A stretch of DNA of 64,000 nucleotides from Rhizorhapis sp036570425 (GTDB taxonomy: Bacteria > Pseudomonadota > Alphaproteobacteria > Sphingomonadales > Sphingomonadaceae). Positions 51,086-61,129 of this stretch are shown piece after piece (position 1 is the stretch's first letter; every line of letters starts with the position of its first letter). The translations under genes and the position numbers were made by a program. The DNA is taken from contig DATCYF010000018.1 in NCBI GenBank assembly GCA_036570425.1, forward strand, positions 124,001 to 188,000, read 5' to 3'. The notes beneath the pieces are model-generated. The model was not told the origin of the DNA. It saw nothing but the letters and a program-made list of their open reading frames with translations, and did no database searches.

Positions 51086-52558
51086 ATGACTGACACCGCC
51101 CCCCTCCGCCTGTTCAACAGCCTCACGCGCCAGATTGAAACGTTCGCGCCCATTACGCCCGGCCGTGTGCGCGTCTATAGCTGCGGACCGACGGTTTATA
51201 ATTATGCTCATCTTGGCAACCTGCGCGCCTATGTCTTCACTGACACCTTGCGCCGGACGCTGATGTGGAAGGGTTACGATGTCACCCATATCATCAACAT
51301 CACCGATGTTGGCCATCTGACGTCCGATGCCGACGCGGGCGATGACAAGATGGAGGCAGCTGCCCGCGCGCAGGCCAAGAGTATCTGGGACATCGCAGCG
51401 CATTATACCGAGGCCTTCAAGCAGAATATCGCTGACCTCAACATCATCGAACCTACAAAATGGTCGGTCGCCACGGACCATATCGGCGAGATGATCGATT
51501 ATGCCAAACGCATTGCACCCGAGCATTGCTATCAACTCGACAGCGGCCTCTATTTCGATAGCACCACCGTTCCGAATTATGGCGCACTGGCGGGGGCCCG
51601 AGACGATGCGGGCAATGCACGCATTGATCCGGTGGAAGGCAAGCGCCATCCGAGTGACTTTGCCATTTGGCGCGCCAGCCCTCCGGGCGAGCAGCGGCAG
51701 ATGGAATGGGACTCCCCCTGGGGCAAAGGCGCGCCCGGCTGGCATCTGGAATGCTCAGTCATGAGCATGAAATATCTGGGTGAACAATTTGATATTCACA
51801 CGGGCGGCATCGACCATCGTGAAATCCATCATCCCAATGAGATTGCGCAAAATCAGGCCTTTACCGGCACGTCCTGCACGGGCGCGAACTGGTGGATGCA
51901 CAACAATTTCCTTGTGGACCGTGGCGGCAAGATGTCGAAGTCAAAGGGCGGTTTCACAACGCTTTTCTCGCTCATTGATCGGGGCGTTCACCCCCTTGCC
52001 TATCGCCTGCTATGCCTTTCCGCCCATTATCGCAGCGAACTGGAGTTCAGCCCGGATAATCTGATGGCCGCGCTTACGCGCCTAAAGCGTATGGTGATGG
52101 CGGTTGAGGGACTAAAAAGCCGCTCTGAAGGAACGGAATGGCAGTCGAATGACAGGGATAGCCTGATTGCCAACTTGCCACCCAAGCTGCAACCTCTCCT
52201 CGATCAATTCGACGCCGCACTGTCCGATGATCTGATGGTTCCACGCGCGCTTCCCCTCATAGAGGAAGCGCTGTCGATGAAGAAAGTGGCAGTCGAAGAC
52301 AAGCTGCGGTTAACTGCCGCCATGGACATGGCATTGGGCCTCAATCTCATGACCATCACCCGCGCCGATCTGCGTGTTCGTCCCAAGGATGCTTCCATCA
52401 TCGAGGAAGAAATCGAGTCCGAACTTGACCGTCGACAGTCCGCGCGCGCAGAAAAGGACTTCGCCACGTCCGACGCGATCCGTGAAGCATTGGCAGCGAA
52501 GGGAGTGGAGGTCATGGACGGCGATCCCTTGCGCTGGGAATGGGCTATCCCGCTCTGA
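51086..52558 (+). CDS. cysS: Cysteinyl-tRNA synthetase
   Basis: Charges tRNA-Cys. The 490-residue class I synthetase has the zinc cysteine and HIGH-type motif in YSCGPTVYNYAHLGNLRAY, GWHLECSVMS with the second zinc ligand, HTGGIDHREIHHPNEIAQ and KMSKS in GGKMSKSKGG. The insertion VPNYGALAGARDD is typical of alphaproteobacterial enzymes. It lies 58 bp after cobT. Confidence 0.97.
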   Translation: MTDTAPLRLFNSLTRQIETFAPITPGRVRVYSCGPTVYNYAHLGNLRAYVFTDTLRRTLMWKGYDVTHIINITDVGHLTSDADAGDDKMEAAARAQAKSIWDIAAHYTEAFKQNIADLNIIEPTKWSVATDHIGEMIDYAKRIAPEHCYQLDSGLYFDSTTVPNYGALAGARDDAGNARIDPVEGKRHPSDFAIWRASPPGEQRQMEWDSPWGKGAPGWHLECSVMSMKYLGEQFDIHTGGIDHREIHHPNEIAQNQAFTGTSCTGANWWMHNNFLVDRGGKMSKSKGGFTTLFSLIDRGVHPLAYRLLCLSAHYRSELEFSPDNLMAALTRLKRMVMAVEGLKSRSEGTEWQSNDRDSLIANLPPKLQPLLDQFDAALSDDLMVPRALPLIEEALSMKKVAVEDKLRLTAAMDMALGLNLMTITRADLRVRPKDASIIEEEIESELDRRQSARAEKDFATSDAIREALAAKGVEVMDGDPLRWEWAIPL

Positions 52559-52588
52559 CTCAGTCTGGGCGCGAAAGGAGGATTGGCG

Positions 52589-53542
52589 GTGTCTGCTCCC
52601 CTGAAAATTGTAGCTCCCTCGATCATGCGGCAGTTTGTGGAGCCGCTGCTTCCGGAAGGTCTGGCGCTTTCCTGGTTCAATGATCCGAACGAAGCCATCG
52701 CCATGGTGCGCGATGCCGAGGTCGGCTGGCTCGATCAATTTTCCTGGAATGATTCAGCCGATGCGATTTTTGCCGGCGAGAAGCTGAAATGGGTGAATAC
52801 CATCCTGGCCGGGCTCGACATGGTGCCGATTGATTATGTGCGGCAGAAAGGCATCATCATCACCAATGGCCGTGGTCTGAGCTCCGCTGCAGTGGCAGAC
52901 TATGCCGTCATGGGCATACTCAATCTGGCCAAGGGCTTTGCGGATATCGTCAGGGCGCATGATCGTCGGGAGTGGCTGACCCAGTCGCCGGGCACCGCCG
53001 AACTGGAAGGCTCAAGTGCGCTCATTATCGGCTATGGGGAGATAGGTGGGGCCATCGGTACGCGATTGAAGGCCATGAATGTTCAGGTCACCGGCGTGCG
53101 CCGCCTGGCCGATCATGCCGACAGCATCATTGGGGCAGACGAATGGCGGGCACGGCTGAAGGAATTCGATTGGGTGGTACTGACCGCACCAGCCACTGAT
53201 GACACACGCTATATGCTCGGCGCGCCTGAACTGGCCGCGATGAAATCAGGTGCCCGCCTTGTAAACGTTGCGCGCGGAAGCCTCATTGATCAGGATGCAC
53301 TTATTGCCGCGCTTGTCAGTGGTTCCCTTGCGGGGGCTTTTCTGGACGTAACCATGCCGGAGCCGCTGTCGAAAGACGACCCGCTCTGGAGCGCTCCCAA
53401 TATCCTTATCAGCATGCATATGTCCGGCCGAAGCCAAAGCGGCATATCACGCAAGGGGGCTGAACGTTTTGTGGAAAATCTGCGGCGTTATATTTCGGGT
53501 CAGCCAATGATCTCAGTGGTGGACCTCTCCAAAGGCTATTAG
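52589..53542 (+). CDS. D-2-hydroxyacid dehydrogenase family protein
   Basis: A 317-residue NAD(P)-dependent oxidoreductase. The Rossmann loop is IGYGEIGGAIGTRLKAM. Catalytic Arg lies in VNVARGSLID, Glu in VTMPEPL, and His in ISMHMSGRS. The substrate cannot be read; glyoxylate/hydroxypyruvate-type reductases are closest in layout. GTG 52589 is preferred over TTG 52583 because AGGAGG is correctly spaced. It starts 30 bp after cysS. Confidence 0.9.
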   Translation: MSAPLKIVAPSIMRQFVEPLLPEGLALSWFNDPNEAIAMVRDAEVGWLDQFSWNDSADAIFAGEKLKWVNTILAGLDMVPIDYVRQKGIIITNGRGLSSAAVADYAVMGILNLAKGFADIVRAHDRREWLTQSPGTAELEGSSALIIGYGEIGGAIGTRLKAMNVQVTGVRRLADHADSIIGADEWRARLKEFDWVVLTAPATDDTRYMLGAPELAAMKSGARLVNVARGSLIDQDALIAALVSGSLAGAFLDVTMPEPLSKDDPLWSAPNILISMHMSGRSQSGISRKGAERFVENLRRYISGQPMISVVDLSKGY

Positions 53543-53598
53543 GCGAATTCTATCATCGAAAGCTTTCACTTTCGCCCAAGCCTCGCTTGGCCTAGGGA

Positions 53599-53668
53599 AA
53601 GAATCATCCGCTCCCCCGACACTTGCCAAAAACCGGCCAAGCGCTCATAGGCGAGCGGATATATTCTT
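53599..53668 (+). promoter_or_regulatory. Long-range inverted repeat in the leader of the DAHP synthase gene
   Basis: AAGAATCATCCGCTC at 53599-53613 pairs with GAGCGGATATATTCTT at 53653-53668: 14 base pairs with a 1-versus-2 base bulge. The 3' arm ends one base before the AAGGAG ribosome-binding site (53670-53675). Two smaller hairpins (53557-53574 and 53576-53590) lie just upstream. This looks like an RNA structure in the 5' leader that could control translation or transcription of aroG; that is inference. Confidence 0.5.
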
Positions 53669-53683
53669 GAAGGAGTGCATGAC

Positions 53684-55057
53684 GTGGCGGCGAACTGGAC
53701 GCCTGATAGCTGGCGGAGCCATGAAGGGCTGCAAATGCCCGTTTACCGGGACGCGGAGGCGCTTGCCGCCGCCGAACAGCAGCTTGGCAGCTATCCTCCG
53801 CTCGTTTTTGCAGGCGAAGCGCGCAATCTGAAGGCCGAGCTGGCTGAGGTCGTCTCTGGCAAGTCGTTCCTGCTGCAGGGCGGCGATTGCGCCGAATCCT
53901 TCGCGGAGTTCCATCCCAACAACATCCGCGACACGTTTCGCGTCATCCTTCAAATGGCGGTGGTGCTGACCTATGCGTCGAAGCTTCCCATCGTGAAGGT
54001 GGGTCGTATGGCCGGGCAATTCGCGAAGCCGCGCTCCGCCGCAACGGAAGAGATCGGCGGCAAGGAACTGCCTAGCTATCGCGGCGACATCATCAACGAC
54101 ATCGCTTTCGATGAGGCAGGGCGTGAGCCCGATCCGCAGCGCATGGTCCGCGCCTACAATCAGGCAGCGGCCACGCTCAACCTGCTACGCGCTTTTTCGC
54201 AGGGTGGTTATGCCAATCTGCATCAGGTTCATGCATGGACGCTGGACTTCATGGGCCGCAGTCCCTGGGCCAAGAAGTTCGGCGAAATGGCCGATCATAT
54301 CGGCAACGCCCTTGATTTCATGGCAGCATGCGGGATCAATCCGGACACCGTGCCACAGCTAAAGGCCACCAGCTTCTACACGAGTCATGAGGCGCTGCTT
54401 CTCCCTTATGAGGAAGCGCTCACGCGGCAGGATTCATTGACGGGCCAATGGTACGACACCAGCGCGCATATGCTGTGGATCGGCGACCGCACCCGTTTCG
54501 AAGGGTCTGCCCATGTCGAATATCTGCGCGGTATTGGCAATCCCATAGGCATGAAATGTGGTCCCAGCCTGGAGCCCGATGCGCTGCTGCGCATGCTTGA
54601 CCTGCTCAATCCCGGTCGGGAGCCGGGACGCATGACGCTCATCACGCGCTATGGACATGATAAGATCGAAGCGGGCTTGCCCAGGCTCGTCCGCGCCGTT
54701 CAGCGCGAAGGCCATCCGGTCATCTGGTCCTGCGACCCGATGCATGGCAATGTCATCAAGGCTGGCAATGGCTACAAGACGCGCCCCTTCGATCGCATTC
54801 TGGCCGAAGTGCGCGGTTTCTTCGCTGTGCACCGCGCCGAGGGCAGTTTTGCTGGCGGCATCCATGCTGAAATGACTGGCCAGAACGTTACGGAATGCAC
54901 AGGCGGCGCAATCGCCATCACTGATGAGGGATTGGCCGACCGCTACCATACGCATTGCGATCCGCGCCTGAATGCGGCGCAGTCGCTTGAACTGGCGTTC
55001 CTGTTGGCTGAAATGCTGAACGATGAACTGGCAGAACGGCGGAAATCAGCGGCATAA
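53684..55057 (+). CDS. aroG: Class II 3-deoxy-7-phosphoheptulonate synthase
   Basis: First step of the shikimate pathway, joining phosphoenolpyruvate and erythrose 4-phosphate. The 457-residue product is the plant-like class II (AroA-II) form: WTPDSWRSHEGLQMP, SFLLQGGDCAESF, PHYRGDIIND-like PSYRGDIINDIAF, GMKCGPSLEPD, and the metal-site CDPMHGN and GGIHAEMTGQNVTEC. GTG 53684 is the start with AAGGAG 8 nt upstream. Preceded by a structured leader; followed by a strong bidirectional terminator. Confidence 0.96.
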   Translation: MAANWTPDSWRSHEGLQMPVYRDAEALAAAEQQLGSYPPLVFAGEARNLKAELAEVVSGKSFLLQGGDCAESFAEFHPNNIRDTFRVILQMAVVLTYASKLPIVKVGRMAGQFAKPRSAATEEIGGKELPSYRGDIINDIAFDEAGREPDPQRMVRAYNQAAATLNLLRAFSQGGYANLHQVHAWTLDFMGRSPWAKKFGEMADHIGNALDFMAACGINPDTVPQLKATSFYTSHEALLLPYEEALTRQDSLTGQWYDTSAHMLWIGDRTRFEGSAHVEYLRGIGNPIGMKCGPSLEPDALLRMLDLLNPGREPGRMTLITRYGHDKIEAGLPRLVRAVQREGHPVIWSCDPMHGNVIKAGNGYKTRPFDRILAEVRGFFAVHRAEGSFAGGIHAEMTGQNVTECTGGAIAITDEGLADRYHTHCDPRLNAAQSLELAFLLAEMLNDELAERRKSAA

Positions 55058-55059
55058 TT

Positions 55060-55091
55060 AATCGCCATCCCCAACAACGGGGATGGCGATT
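55060..55091. terminator. Bidirectional terminator between aroG and putA
   Basis: AATCGCCATCCCC pairs perfectly with GGGGATGGCGATT (13 bp) around a 6-base loop, 2 bp after the aroG stop and 15 bp from the putA stop. A/T-rich flanks exist on the aroG side (TAATT); no long T-tract. Confidence 0.75.
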
Positions 55092-55106
55092 GTCACCTCC
55101 CCACCT

Positions 55107-58100
55107 TCAGCCTTCATCTTCCAGACTCAACAGGGTCGCGTTGCCGCCCGCCGAAGTGGTATCGGTGGATGTCACTCGCTCGACGCAAAAGCGCGGCAGG
55201 TAATGGGGTCCGCCCGCCTTCGGCCCGGTGCCTGACAGCCCTTCGCCACCAAAAGGCTGCGATCCGACGACCGCGCCGATCATAGATCGGTTGACATAGA
55301 GATTGCCGATGGCTGCCAAACTCTCCACGCTTGCTCCCGCCCGGGCGATGCGGCTGTGAAGCCCCATAGTCAGGCCAAATCGCTTTGCGTTCACTCGCTC
55401 GACGGTTTCGATCAGCGTCCCGGCCTTCCACATTGCCACATGGATGATCGGACCGAACCATTCAGCATCAAGTTCTTCCATATCGTCCAGCCGAATGACG
55501 GTCGGGGGCACGAACAGCCCCCTGACAGGCACATCGACCGTTTTGACAATGCGCCTGCTCATGCGCTCGCGATAGGCCATCAGCTTGTCATAAGCGGCCT
55601 GATCAATCACCGGACCTACGTCAGTTTTCGCTTCTCCGGGATCGCCCACGATCAACGTCTCCATGGCGCCCGAAAGCATTTCCAGCGTCCGTTCCGCAAT
55701 CTCTTCCTGTAGCAACAGCAGCCGAAGCGCCGAACAACGCTGTCCCGCAGACTGAAAACCCGAAATGATGATGTCGCGCACCACTTGTTCGGGGAGCGCT
55801 GTTGAATCCACGATCATCGCGTTGATCCCGCCGGTCTCTGCGATCAACGGCACGATAGGACGATCATCGTCCGCCACCAAGTTTCGCGCGATTGCCTTGG
55901 CCGATGGCACCGAACCAGTGAAAGCGATACCCGCGACGCGAACGTCGCCCACAAGCGCCTCTCCCACGTCCGCGCCCCCAATGGCGAGTTGGAGAACATT
56001 CGGCGGCACCCCAGCCTCATGAGCGAGCCTGACGGCTAATGCCGCGATCTTCGGCGTCTGCGGCGCGGGTTTGGCAATGACGCAGTTACCGGCAACCAGC
56101 GCCGCGACAATTTGTCCGGTGAAGATCGCCAGCGGGAAGTTCCAGGGCGAGATACAGCACCACACGCCCCGCCCGTTCATGCGCAGCACGTTGCGTTCGC
56201 CTGTCGGTCCGGGGAGTTCAATGGGATTGAGGTCTGTCCGCGCCCGGGCCGCATAGTAACGGCAGAAATCCACAGCTTCCCGTACCTCTGCCAGAGCGTC
56301 AGGGATCGTTTTTTGGGCTTCCTGTACCGCAACGGCCATCAGTTCAGTGCGATGCGCCTCATATAAATCAGCAAGCCGGTCCAGACAGCCGGCACGTGTC
56401 TCGACTGGCCGCCCTGACCAGTCAGGAAAGGCTGCCACCGCGCGTTCGACAGCTGCTTCCCCATTGTCCGGAGCAGGCATTTCCACGGCAACCTCGGCAC
56501 GCACCTTAGCCTGCACGATAGCCAATATGTCGCGATCATCCAGATCCATCCCTGCGCTGTTCAGCCGCTCCGGCTGAAACAGGTCGCGCGGCAACGGAAT
56601 GGAGGGATGCGGCGTCCCTCCAATGGCCTCTATCCGTTCGACGGGATCGGCCAAAAGATCCGCGTCGCTCTTGTCTGTATCAGCAAGCTGATGCACGAAA
56701 CTGCTGTTGGCGCCATTTTCCAGCAGGCGACGGACGAGATAAGCCAACAGATCGCGATGGCCGCCAACGGGCGCATAAGTACGGCAACGATAACCCTCCT
56801 CCTGCACCAGACGCTCGTGCAGTCCCTCGCCCATGCCATGCAGCCGTTGAAATTCGAAGTCGCGGTTCTTTCCTGCCCAGGTCATTATGGTTGCCACAGT
56901 TAATGCGTTGTGGCTCGCAAACGCAGGAAAAATATAGGAATATTGCAGCAAATCGCGGGCGCAGGCGAGATAGGACACATCCGTCGCCGCCTTGCGTGTG
57001 AAGAGCGGATAATCGCTTAATCCTCGCTCCTGCGTATATTTGATCTCGCTATCCCAATAGGCTCCCTTGACAAGACGGATGCTCATCCGCTTTCCCGTTT
57101 CGCGGCCCAGCGCGTTAGCCCAGCCGCAAACAGCCCGCGCGCGTTTCGAATAGGCCTGCACCGCCATGCCCAGACCCTCCCAACCGGACAGTTTTGGACT
57201 GCGTGCCACCGTTTCGATGATGTCGAGGCTCAGCATCAGCCGCTGCGATTCCTCGGCATCGACCGTAAGGGCCACGTTCCGTTTCGCCGCCTCCACAGCC
57301 AACGCCTCCAGCCTTTCAGAAAGCGCCGGCACGCAGCGGAAAGATTGCGATGCTTCGTAGCGTGGATGCAGCGCTGACAGCTTTACGGAGATGCTGTGCC
57401 CTGCTTCACCCTCCCGTCCCACGGCCTGAATCGCTTCCCGATAAGCAGCATAATAGTGTTCCGCATCGTCAAAGGTCCGGGCCGCTTCGCCCAGCATATC
57501 AAAGCTGGCCTTGAACCCGTTGTTTTTTGGTGACCTCATTCGCTCTATGGCTTCTTCAATGGTCCGCCCCATGACGAAAACTTCGCCCATCAGGCGCATG
57601 GCTGCGCCAACGCCGATCCGGACAAAGGGCTCACCCGTTCGGTTGATGAGGCGTCGCAGCACAGTGGAACCCTGCTCGTCTTCCACCATTGCACGGCCGA
57701 TGAGGAGACCCCAGGTGGCGCTGTTCACCAGTAGGCTATTCGATTTTCCACTGTGGGCTCGCCAGTCCCCTTCTCCGATCTTATCGGAAATAAGCTGGTC
57801 GGCAGTTTCGGGATCTGGCACCCGCAGGAACGCCTCAGCCAGCGAGAGGAGCGCCATTCCTTCGGAACTGCTCATGCCATATTCCTGGAGGAACTGGTTA
57901 ACCCAGCCTTTCTCCTGCGCGGCCCGCAATCCAGCCAGCAAGCCGAGAGCCTGCTGAACGACACTTTCCCGTTCCGGAATTGAAAGCCGCGCCCGTGCAA
58001 TAAGGGACGACAACACTTCCGGCTCGGCTTTACGATGATCGAGCGACAGGCGCTGGCGAAAATCCTTCAGGGATGCGTCAGCGGACGGGAATGTGACGGG

Positions 58101-58118
58101 AGAATTCTGCGGGGACAT
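55107..58118 (-). CDS. putA: Bifunctional proline dehydrogenase / L-glutamate gamma-semialdehyde dehydrogenase
   Basis: Oxidises proline to glutamate in two steps at the inner membrane face. The 1003-residue product has an N-terminal helical domain, a PRODH barrel (about 150-460, with FDMLGEAARTFDDAEHYYAAY, VKGAYWDSEIK and FASHNALTVAT) and a P5C dehydrogenase domain (about 520-990). In the latter, PWNFPLAIFTGQIVAALVAG and the catalytic Cys in SAGQRCSALRLL are visible. No N-terminal ribbon-helix-helix DNA-binding domain is seen, so it should not self-regulate as in E. coli. ATG 58118 has AAGGAG upstream. Confidence 0.97.
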   Translation of the reverse strand: MSPQNSPVTFPSADASLKDFRQRLSLDHRKAEPEVLSSLIARARLSIPERESVVQQALGLLAGLRAAQEKGWVNQFLQEYGMSSSEGMALLSLAEAFLRVPDPETADQLISDKIGEGDWRAHSGKSNSLLVNSATWGLLIGRAMVEDEQGSTVLRRLINRTGEPFVRIGVGAAMRLMGEVFVMGRTIEEAIERMRSPKNNGFKASFDMLGEAARTFDDAEHYYAAYREAIQAVGREGEAGHSISVKLSALHPRYEASQSFRCVPALSERLEALAVEAAKRNVALTVDAEESQRLMLSLDIIETVARSPKLSGWEGLGMAVQAYSKRARAVCGWANALGRETGKRMSIRLVKGAYWDSEIKYTQERGLSDYPLFTRKAATDVSYLACARDLLQYSYIFPAFASHNALTVATIMTWAGKNRDFEFQRLHGMGEGLHERLVQEEGYRCRTYAPVGGHRDLLAYLVRRLLENGANSSFVHQLADTDKSDADLLADPVERIEAIGGTPHPSIPLPRDLFQPERLNSAGMDLDDRDILAIVQAKVRAEVAVEMPAPDNGEAAVERAVAAFPDWSGRPVETRAGCLDRLADLYEAHRTELMAVAVQEAQKTIPDALAEVREAVDFCRYYAARARTDLNPIELPGPTGERNVLRMNGRGVWCCISPWNFPLAIFTGQIVAALVAGNCVIAKPAPQTPKIAALAVRLAHEAGVPPNVLQLAIGGADVGEALVGDVRVAGIAFTGSVPSAKAIARNLVADDDRPIVPLIAETGGINAMIVDSTALPEQVVRDIIISGFQSAGQRCSALRLLLLQEEIAERTLEMLSGAMETLIVGDPGEAKTDVGPVIDQAAYDKLMAYRERMSRRIVKTVDVPVRGLFVPPTVIRLDDMEELDAEWFGPIIHVAMWKAGTLIETVERVNAKRFGLTMGLHSRIARAGASVESLAAIGNLYVNRSMIGAVVGSQPFGGEGLSGTGPKAGGPHYLPRFCVERVTSTDTTSAGGNATLLSLEDEG

Positions 58119-58161
58119 AAAGCTCCTTCGGGAAACCATAACCCTCGCATACGCGCTTGGC

Positions 58162-58180
58162 TCCTCTCAGTAGGAGAGGA
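58162..58180 (-). terminator. Possible terminator hairpin after the gcv operon
   Basis: TCCTCTC pairs with GAGAGGA around AGTAG, 16-34 bp after the gcvPB stop and upstream of putA. There is no T-tract on the minus strand, so termination may need Rho. Confidence 0.4.
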
Positions 58181-58195
58181 CTCGACCGCGTGCAG

Positions 58196-59761
58196 CTATT
58201 CCGCTGCTTCCTCCAGGCCCGGCTCCTCCCACACAAGCACTGGCTTGCGCGCTGCCAATGTCTCATCAAGCCGACGCCGCGGCGCAAAATGTGGCGCTGT
58301 CCGCAATGCCGGATCGCCCTCTTTTGCACGTTCCGCAACGCTGCGAAGGGCCATGATGAACTGATCCATCGCCGCCTTGCTCTCGGTCTCGGTCGGTTCA
58401 ATCAGCATGGCCCCATGAACCACGAGCGGAAAGTACATCGTCATGGGGTGGAAACCCTCGTCGATCAGCCCCTTGGCCACGTCCAATGTGGTGAAACCCT
58501 CCGCGAAGCCCTTGTCGCTCAAAAGCGCCTCATGCATGCACGGGCCAGTGGCCCCGAAGGGGGCATCCAGCACGTCTTCCAGGCTGCGCAAGATATAATT
58601 GGCATTCAACACCGCGTCGCCGCTCACTTGGCGCAGGCCATCGGCACCGTGGCTCAAAATATAAGCGAGCGCACGGGTAAACATGCCCATTTGACCATGA
58701 AAGGCAACCATTCGGCCGAAACTGGCGGCATGGTGCTCATCTGCCGTTTCCTCTTCGACGAGCCGATAGCCGTCGTCGCTTTTTTCAACGAAGGGCAGAG
58801 GCGCAAAGGGCGCAAGCGCCGCGCTGAATACCACTGGCCCGCTGCCTGGCCCGCCGCCGCCGTGGGGAGTGGAAAAAGTCTTGTGTAAATTGATATGCAT
58901 GGCGTCGATGCCCAGATCGCCGGGGCGCACCCGCCCTACGATGGCATTGAAATTCGCGCCGTCACAATACACAAAAGCACCTGCTTTATGAACGGCATCG
59001 GCGATATACTTCATGTCGCGTTCGAAGAGGCCACAGGTGTTGGGATTGGTGATCATCACTGCCGCAACGTCCGGACCCAGCCGGGCTTTCAGCGCCTGAA
59101 GATCCACCCGGCCATCGGCATTCGCGGGAATGTCTTCCACCCTATACCCACAGAAGGCGGCTGTGGCCGGATTGGTCCCATGCGCGCTCTCAGGAACCAG
59201 AACGACGGAGCGCATGTCTCCGCGCGCCTCCAGCGCTGAGCGGATAGCAAGTAAGCCACATAGTTCCCCATGCGCGCCGGCCTTCGGGCTCATGGCGACA
59301 GCCGCCATGCCAGTAAGCGTCTTCAGCCACTTCGCCAGTTCATCAATAACTGCCAGCGCCCCTTGCACGGTCGCAACCGGTTGCAGAGGATGGATATCGG
59401 CAAAGCCAGGAAAGCGGGCCACTTTCTCATTGAGGCGAGGATTATGCTTCATGGTGCAGGACCCAAGCGGGAAGAGCCCCAGATCGATCGCATAATTCTG
59501 GCGACTGAGCCGCGTATAATGACGCACCGTCTCCTGCTCCGACAGACCCGGCAATCCAATGGATTGATTCCTTTCGAGTCCTCCTAGACGCGATGCCCCC
59601 TTGGGCGCGGGCGGAAAATCGACACCGGTTGTCTCACTTGAGCCGATTTCGAAAATGAGCGCTTCTTCCAGCATCAGGGCGCGGTTCCCTGTAACGGTCG
59701 CCCCAGGGGCGCTTTCCGATATGTCGGGGCGCGTCGGGCGGCCTTCCTTGAGCATGCTCAT
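58196..59761 (-). CDS. gcvPB: Glycine dehydrogenase (decarboxylating) subunit 2
   Basis: Beta half of the split P-protein of the glycine cleavage system. The 521-residue product carries the PLP lysine in INLHKTFSTPHGGGGPGSGP, preceded by VYCDGANFNAIVG. With gcvPA it forms the heterotetrameric P-protein that decarboxylates glycine and loads the aminomethyl group onto GcvH lipoate. It overlaps gcvPA by 4 bp. The last gene of the riboswitch-controlled operon. Confidence 0.97.
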   Translation of the reverse strand: MSMLKEGRPTRPDISESAPGATVTGNRALMLEEALIFEIGSSETTGVDFPPAPKGASRLGGLERNQSIGLPGLSEQETVRHYTRLSRQNYAIDLGLFPLGSCTMKHNPRLNEKVARFPGFADIHPLQPVATVQGALAVIDELAKWLKTLTGMAAVAMSPKAGAHGELCGLLAIRSALEARGDMRSVVLVPESAHGTNPATAAFCGYRVEDIPANADGRVDLQALKARLGPDVAAVMITNPNTCGLFERDMKYIADAVHKAGAFVYCDGANFNAIVGRVRPGDLGIDAMHINLHKTFSTPHGGGGPGSGPVVFSAALAPFAPLPFVEKSDDGYRLVEEETADEHHAASFGRMVAFHGQMGMFTRALAYILSHGADGLRQVSGDAVLNANYILRSLEDVLDAPFGATGPCMHEALLSDKGFAEGFTTLDVAKGLIDEGFHPMTMYFPLVVHGAMLIEPTETESKAAMDQFIMALRSVAERAKEGDPALRTAPHFAPRRRLDETLAARKPVLVWEEPGLEEAAE

Positions 59762-61116
59762 GCCAATATCTCCCTCAGCCCCTGCGCCAGCGCGTCCACG
59801 TCCTCGCTGGTCGTGGTTTCCGTAACGGCGATGACAAGACCGTTCCTGATGTCGGGCGCCTCCGGGTAAAGGCGGCCCAGTGACACGCCGCCTAAAATGT
59901 TCCGATCAGCCAGTTCGCGCACCACTAATCTCGCATCGCTATCAAGAACAAGCGTGAACTCATTGAAAAAACCATGGTTTAGTAACCTTACGCCAGGTAG
60001 TTCCGATAGTCGTTCTGCCGCATCGACGGCCACGGCGTGGTTAAGCCTGGCCAACTCACGCAAGCCCTTTTCGCCCAGCAAAGTCATGTGAATGGAAAAA
60101 GCGAGAGCGCAAAGACCGCTATTGGTACAGATGTTCGATGTCGCCTTTTCACGTCGGATATGCTGTTCGCGGGTTGAGAGCGTCAGGACGAAACCGCGCT
60201 TGCCCTCGGCGTCCAAAGTCTGCCCGCACAAGCGTCCGGGCATCTGGCGAACATATTTGTGCTTCGTGGCGAAAAGACCCAGATAAGGTCCTCCAAACTG
60301 CAGCCCCACACCGATGGATTGTCCTTCCCCCACCACGATGTCAGCGCCCATTTCGCCCGGAGCAGTGATGGCACCTAAAGCCACTGGTTCTGTCACAACG
60401 GCGACCAGCAAGGCTCCAACTTCATGAGCCTTAGCTGCAATGGCATTCAAGTCCTTGATACGGCCCAATATATCCGGATACTGAACCACGACGCAGCTTG
60501 TATCCTTGTCAATCCCATCCATCAGAGAGGGAAAGTCAGTCTCGCTTTCAAAGCGCGGCGTTTGATAGACCAGGTCGTCGCCGGTGAAGCGCGCCATCGT
60601 CTTTGCAACAGACACATAATGGGGATGCAGGCCTGACGAGAGAATGGCCTTGGATCGCTTGGTGATCCGGCGCGCCATGACGATCGCCTCCCAGCAGGCA
60701 GTCGATCCATCGTACATGCTGGCGTTGGCCACATCGCAGCCAAAAAGCCGGGCCACCTGCGTCTGAAATTCAAACAGCATCTGCAGCGTGCCCTGCGCAA
60801 TCTCCGGCTGATAAGGGGTATAGGCGGTAAGGAACTCGCCACGCTGAATCAAATGATCGACGCTGGCGGGCACATGGTGCCGATACGCGCCCGCTCCCAG
60901 GAAGAACGGCACATCGCTGGCCGCCATGTTCCTGCGTGCCAAGGCCGCCATCTGCCGCTCAACCGACATCTCGCTGGCGTGATCCGGCAGTCCGGCGATT
61001 TTTCCCGAAAGCCGCGCCGCTTCCGGCACGTCAGCAAACAGCTCTTCAATGGACGATGCGCCGATGCGGCGGAGCATTTCGGTGCGGTCGTTATCAGTCA
61101 GCGGTAAGTAGCGCAT
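59758..61116 (-). CDS. gcvPA: Glycine dehydrogenase (decarboxylating) subunit 1
   Basis: Alpha half of the split P-protein. The 452-residue product starts MRYLPLTDNDRTEMLRRIG and contains FLGAGAYRHHVPASVDHL, TAYTPYQPEIAQGTLQ and YDGSTACWEA, all standard for GcvPA. The split form is common in alphaproteobacteria. It follows gcvH after 72 bp that include a palindromic element. Confidence 0.97.
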   Translation of the reverse strand: MRYLPLTDNDRTEMLRRIGASSIEELFADVPEAARLSGKIAGLPDHASEMSVERQMAALARRNMAASDVPFFLGAGAYRHHVPASVDHLIQRGEFLTAYTPYQPEIAQGTLQMLFEFQTQVARLFGCDVANASMYDGSTACWEAIVMARRITKRSKAILSSGLHPHYVSVAKTMARFTGDDLVYQTPRFESETDFPSLMDGIDKDTSCVVVQYPDILGRIKDLNAIAAKAHEVGALLVAVVTEPVALGAITAPGEMGADIVVGEGQSIGVGLQFGGPYLGLFATKHKYVRQMPGRLCGQTLDAEGKRGFVLTLSTREQHIRREKATSNICTNSGLCALAFSIHMTLLGEKGLRELARLNHAVAVDAAERLSELPGVRLLNHGFFNEFTLVLDSDARLVVRELADRNILGGVSLGRLYPEAPDIRNGLVIAVTETTTSEDVDALAQGLREILA

Positions 61117-61129
61117 ATATTGTCCAATT

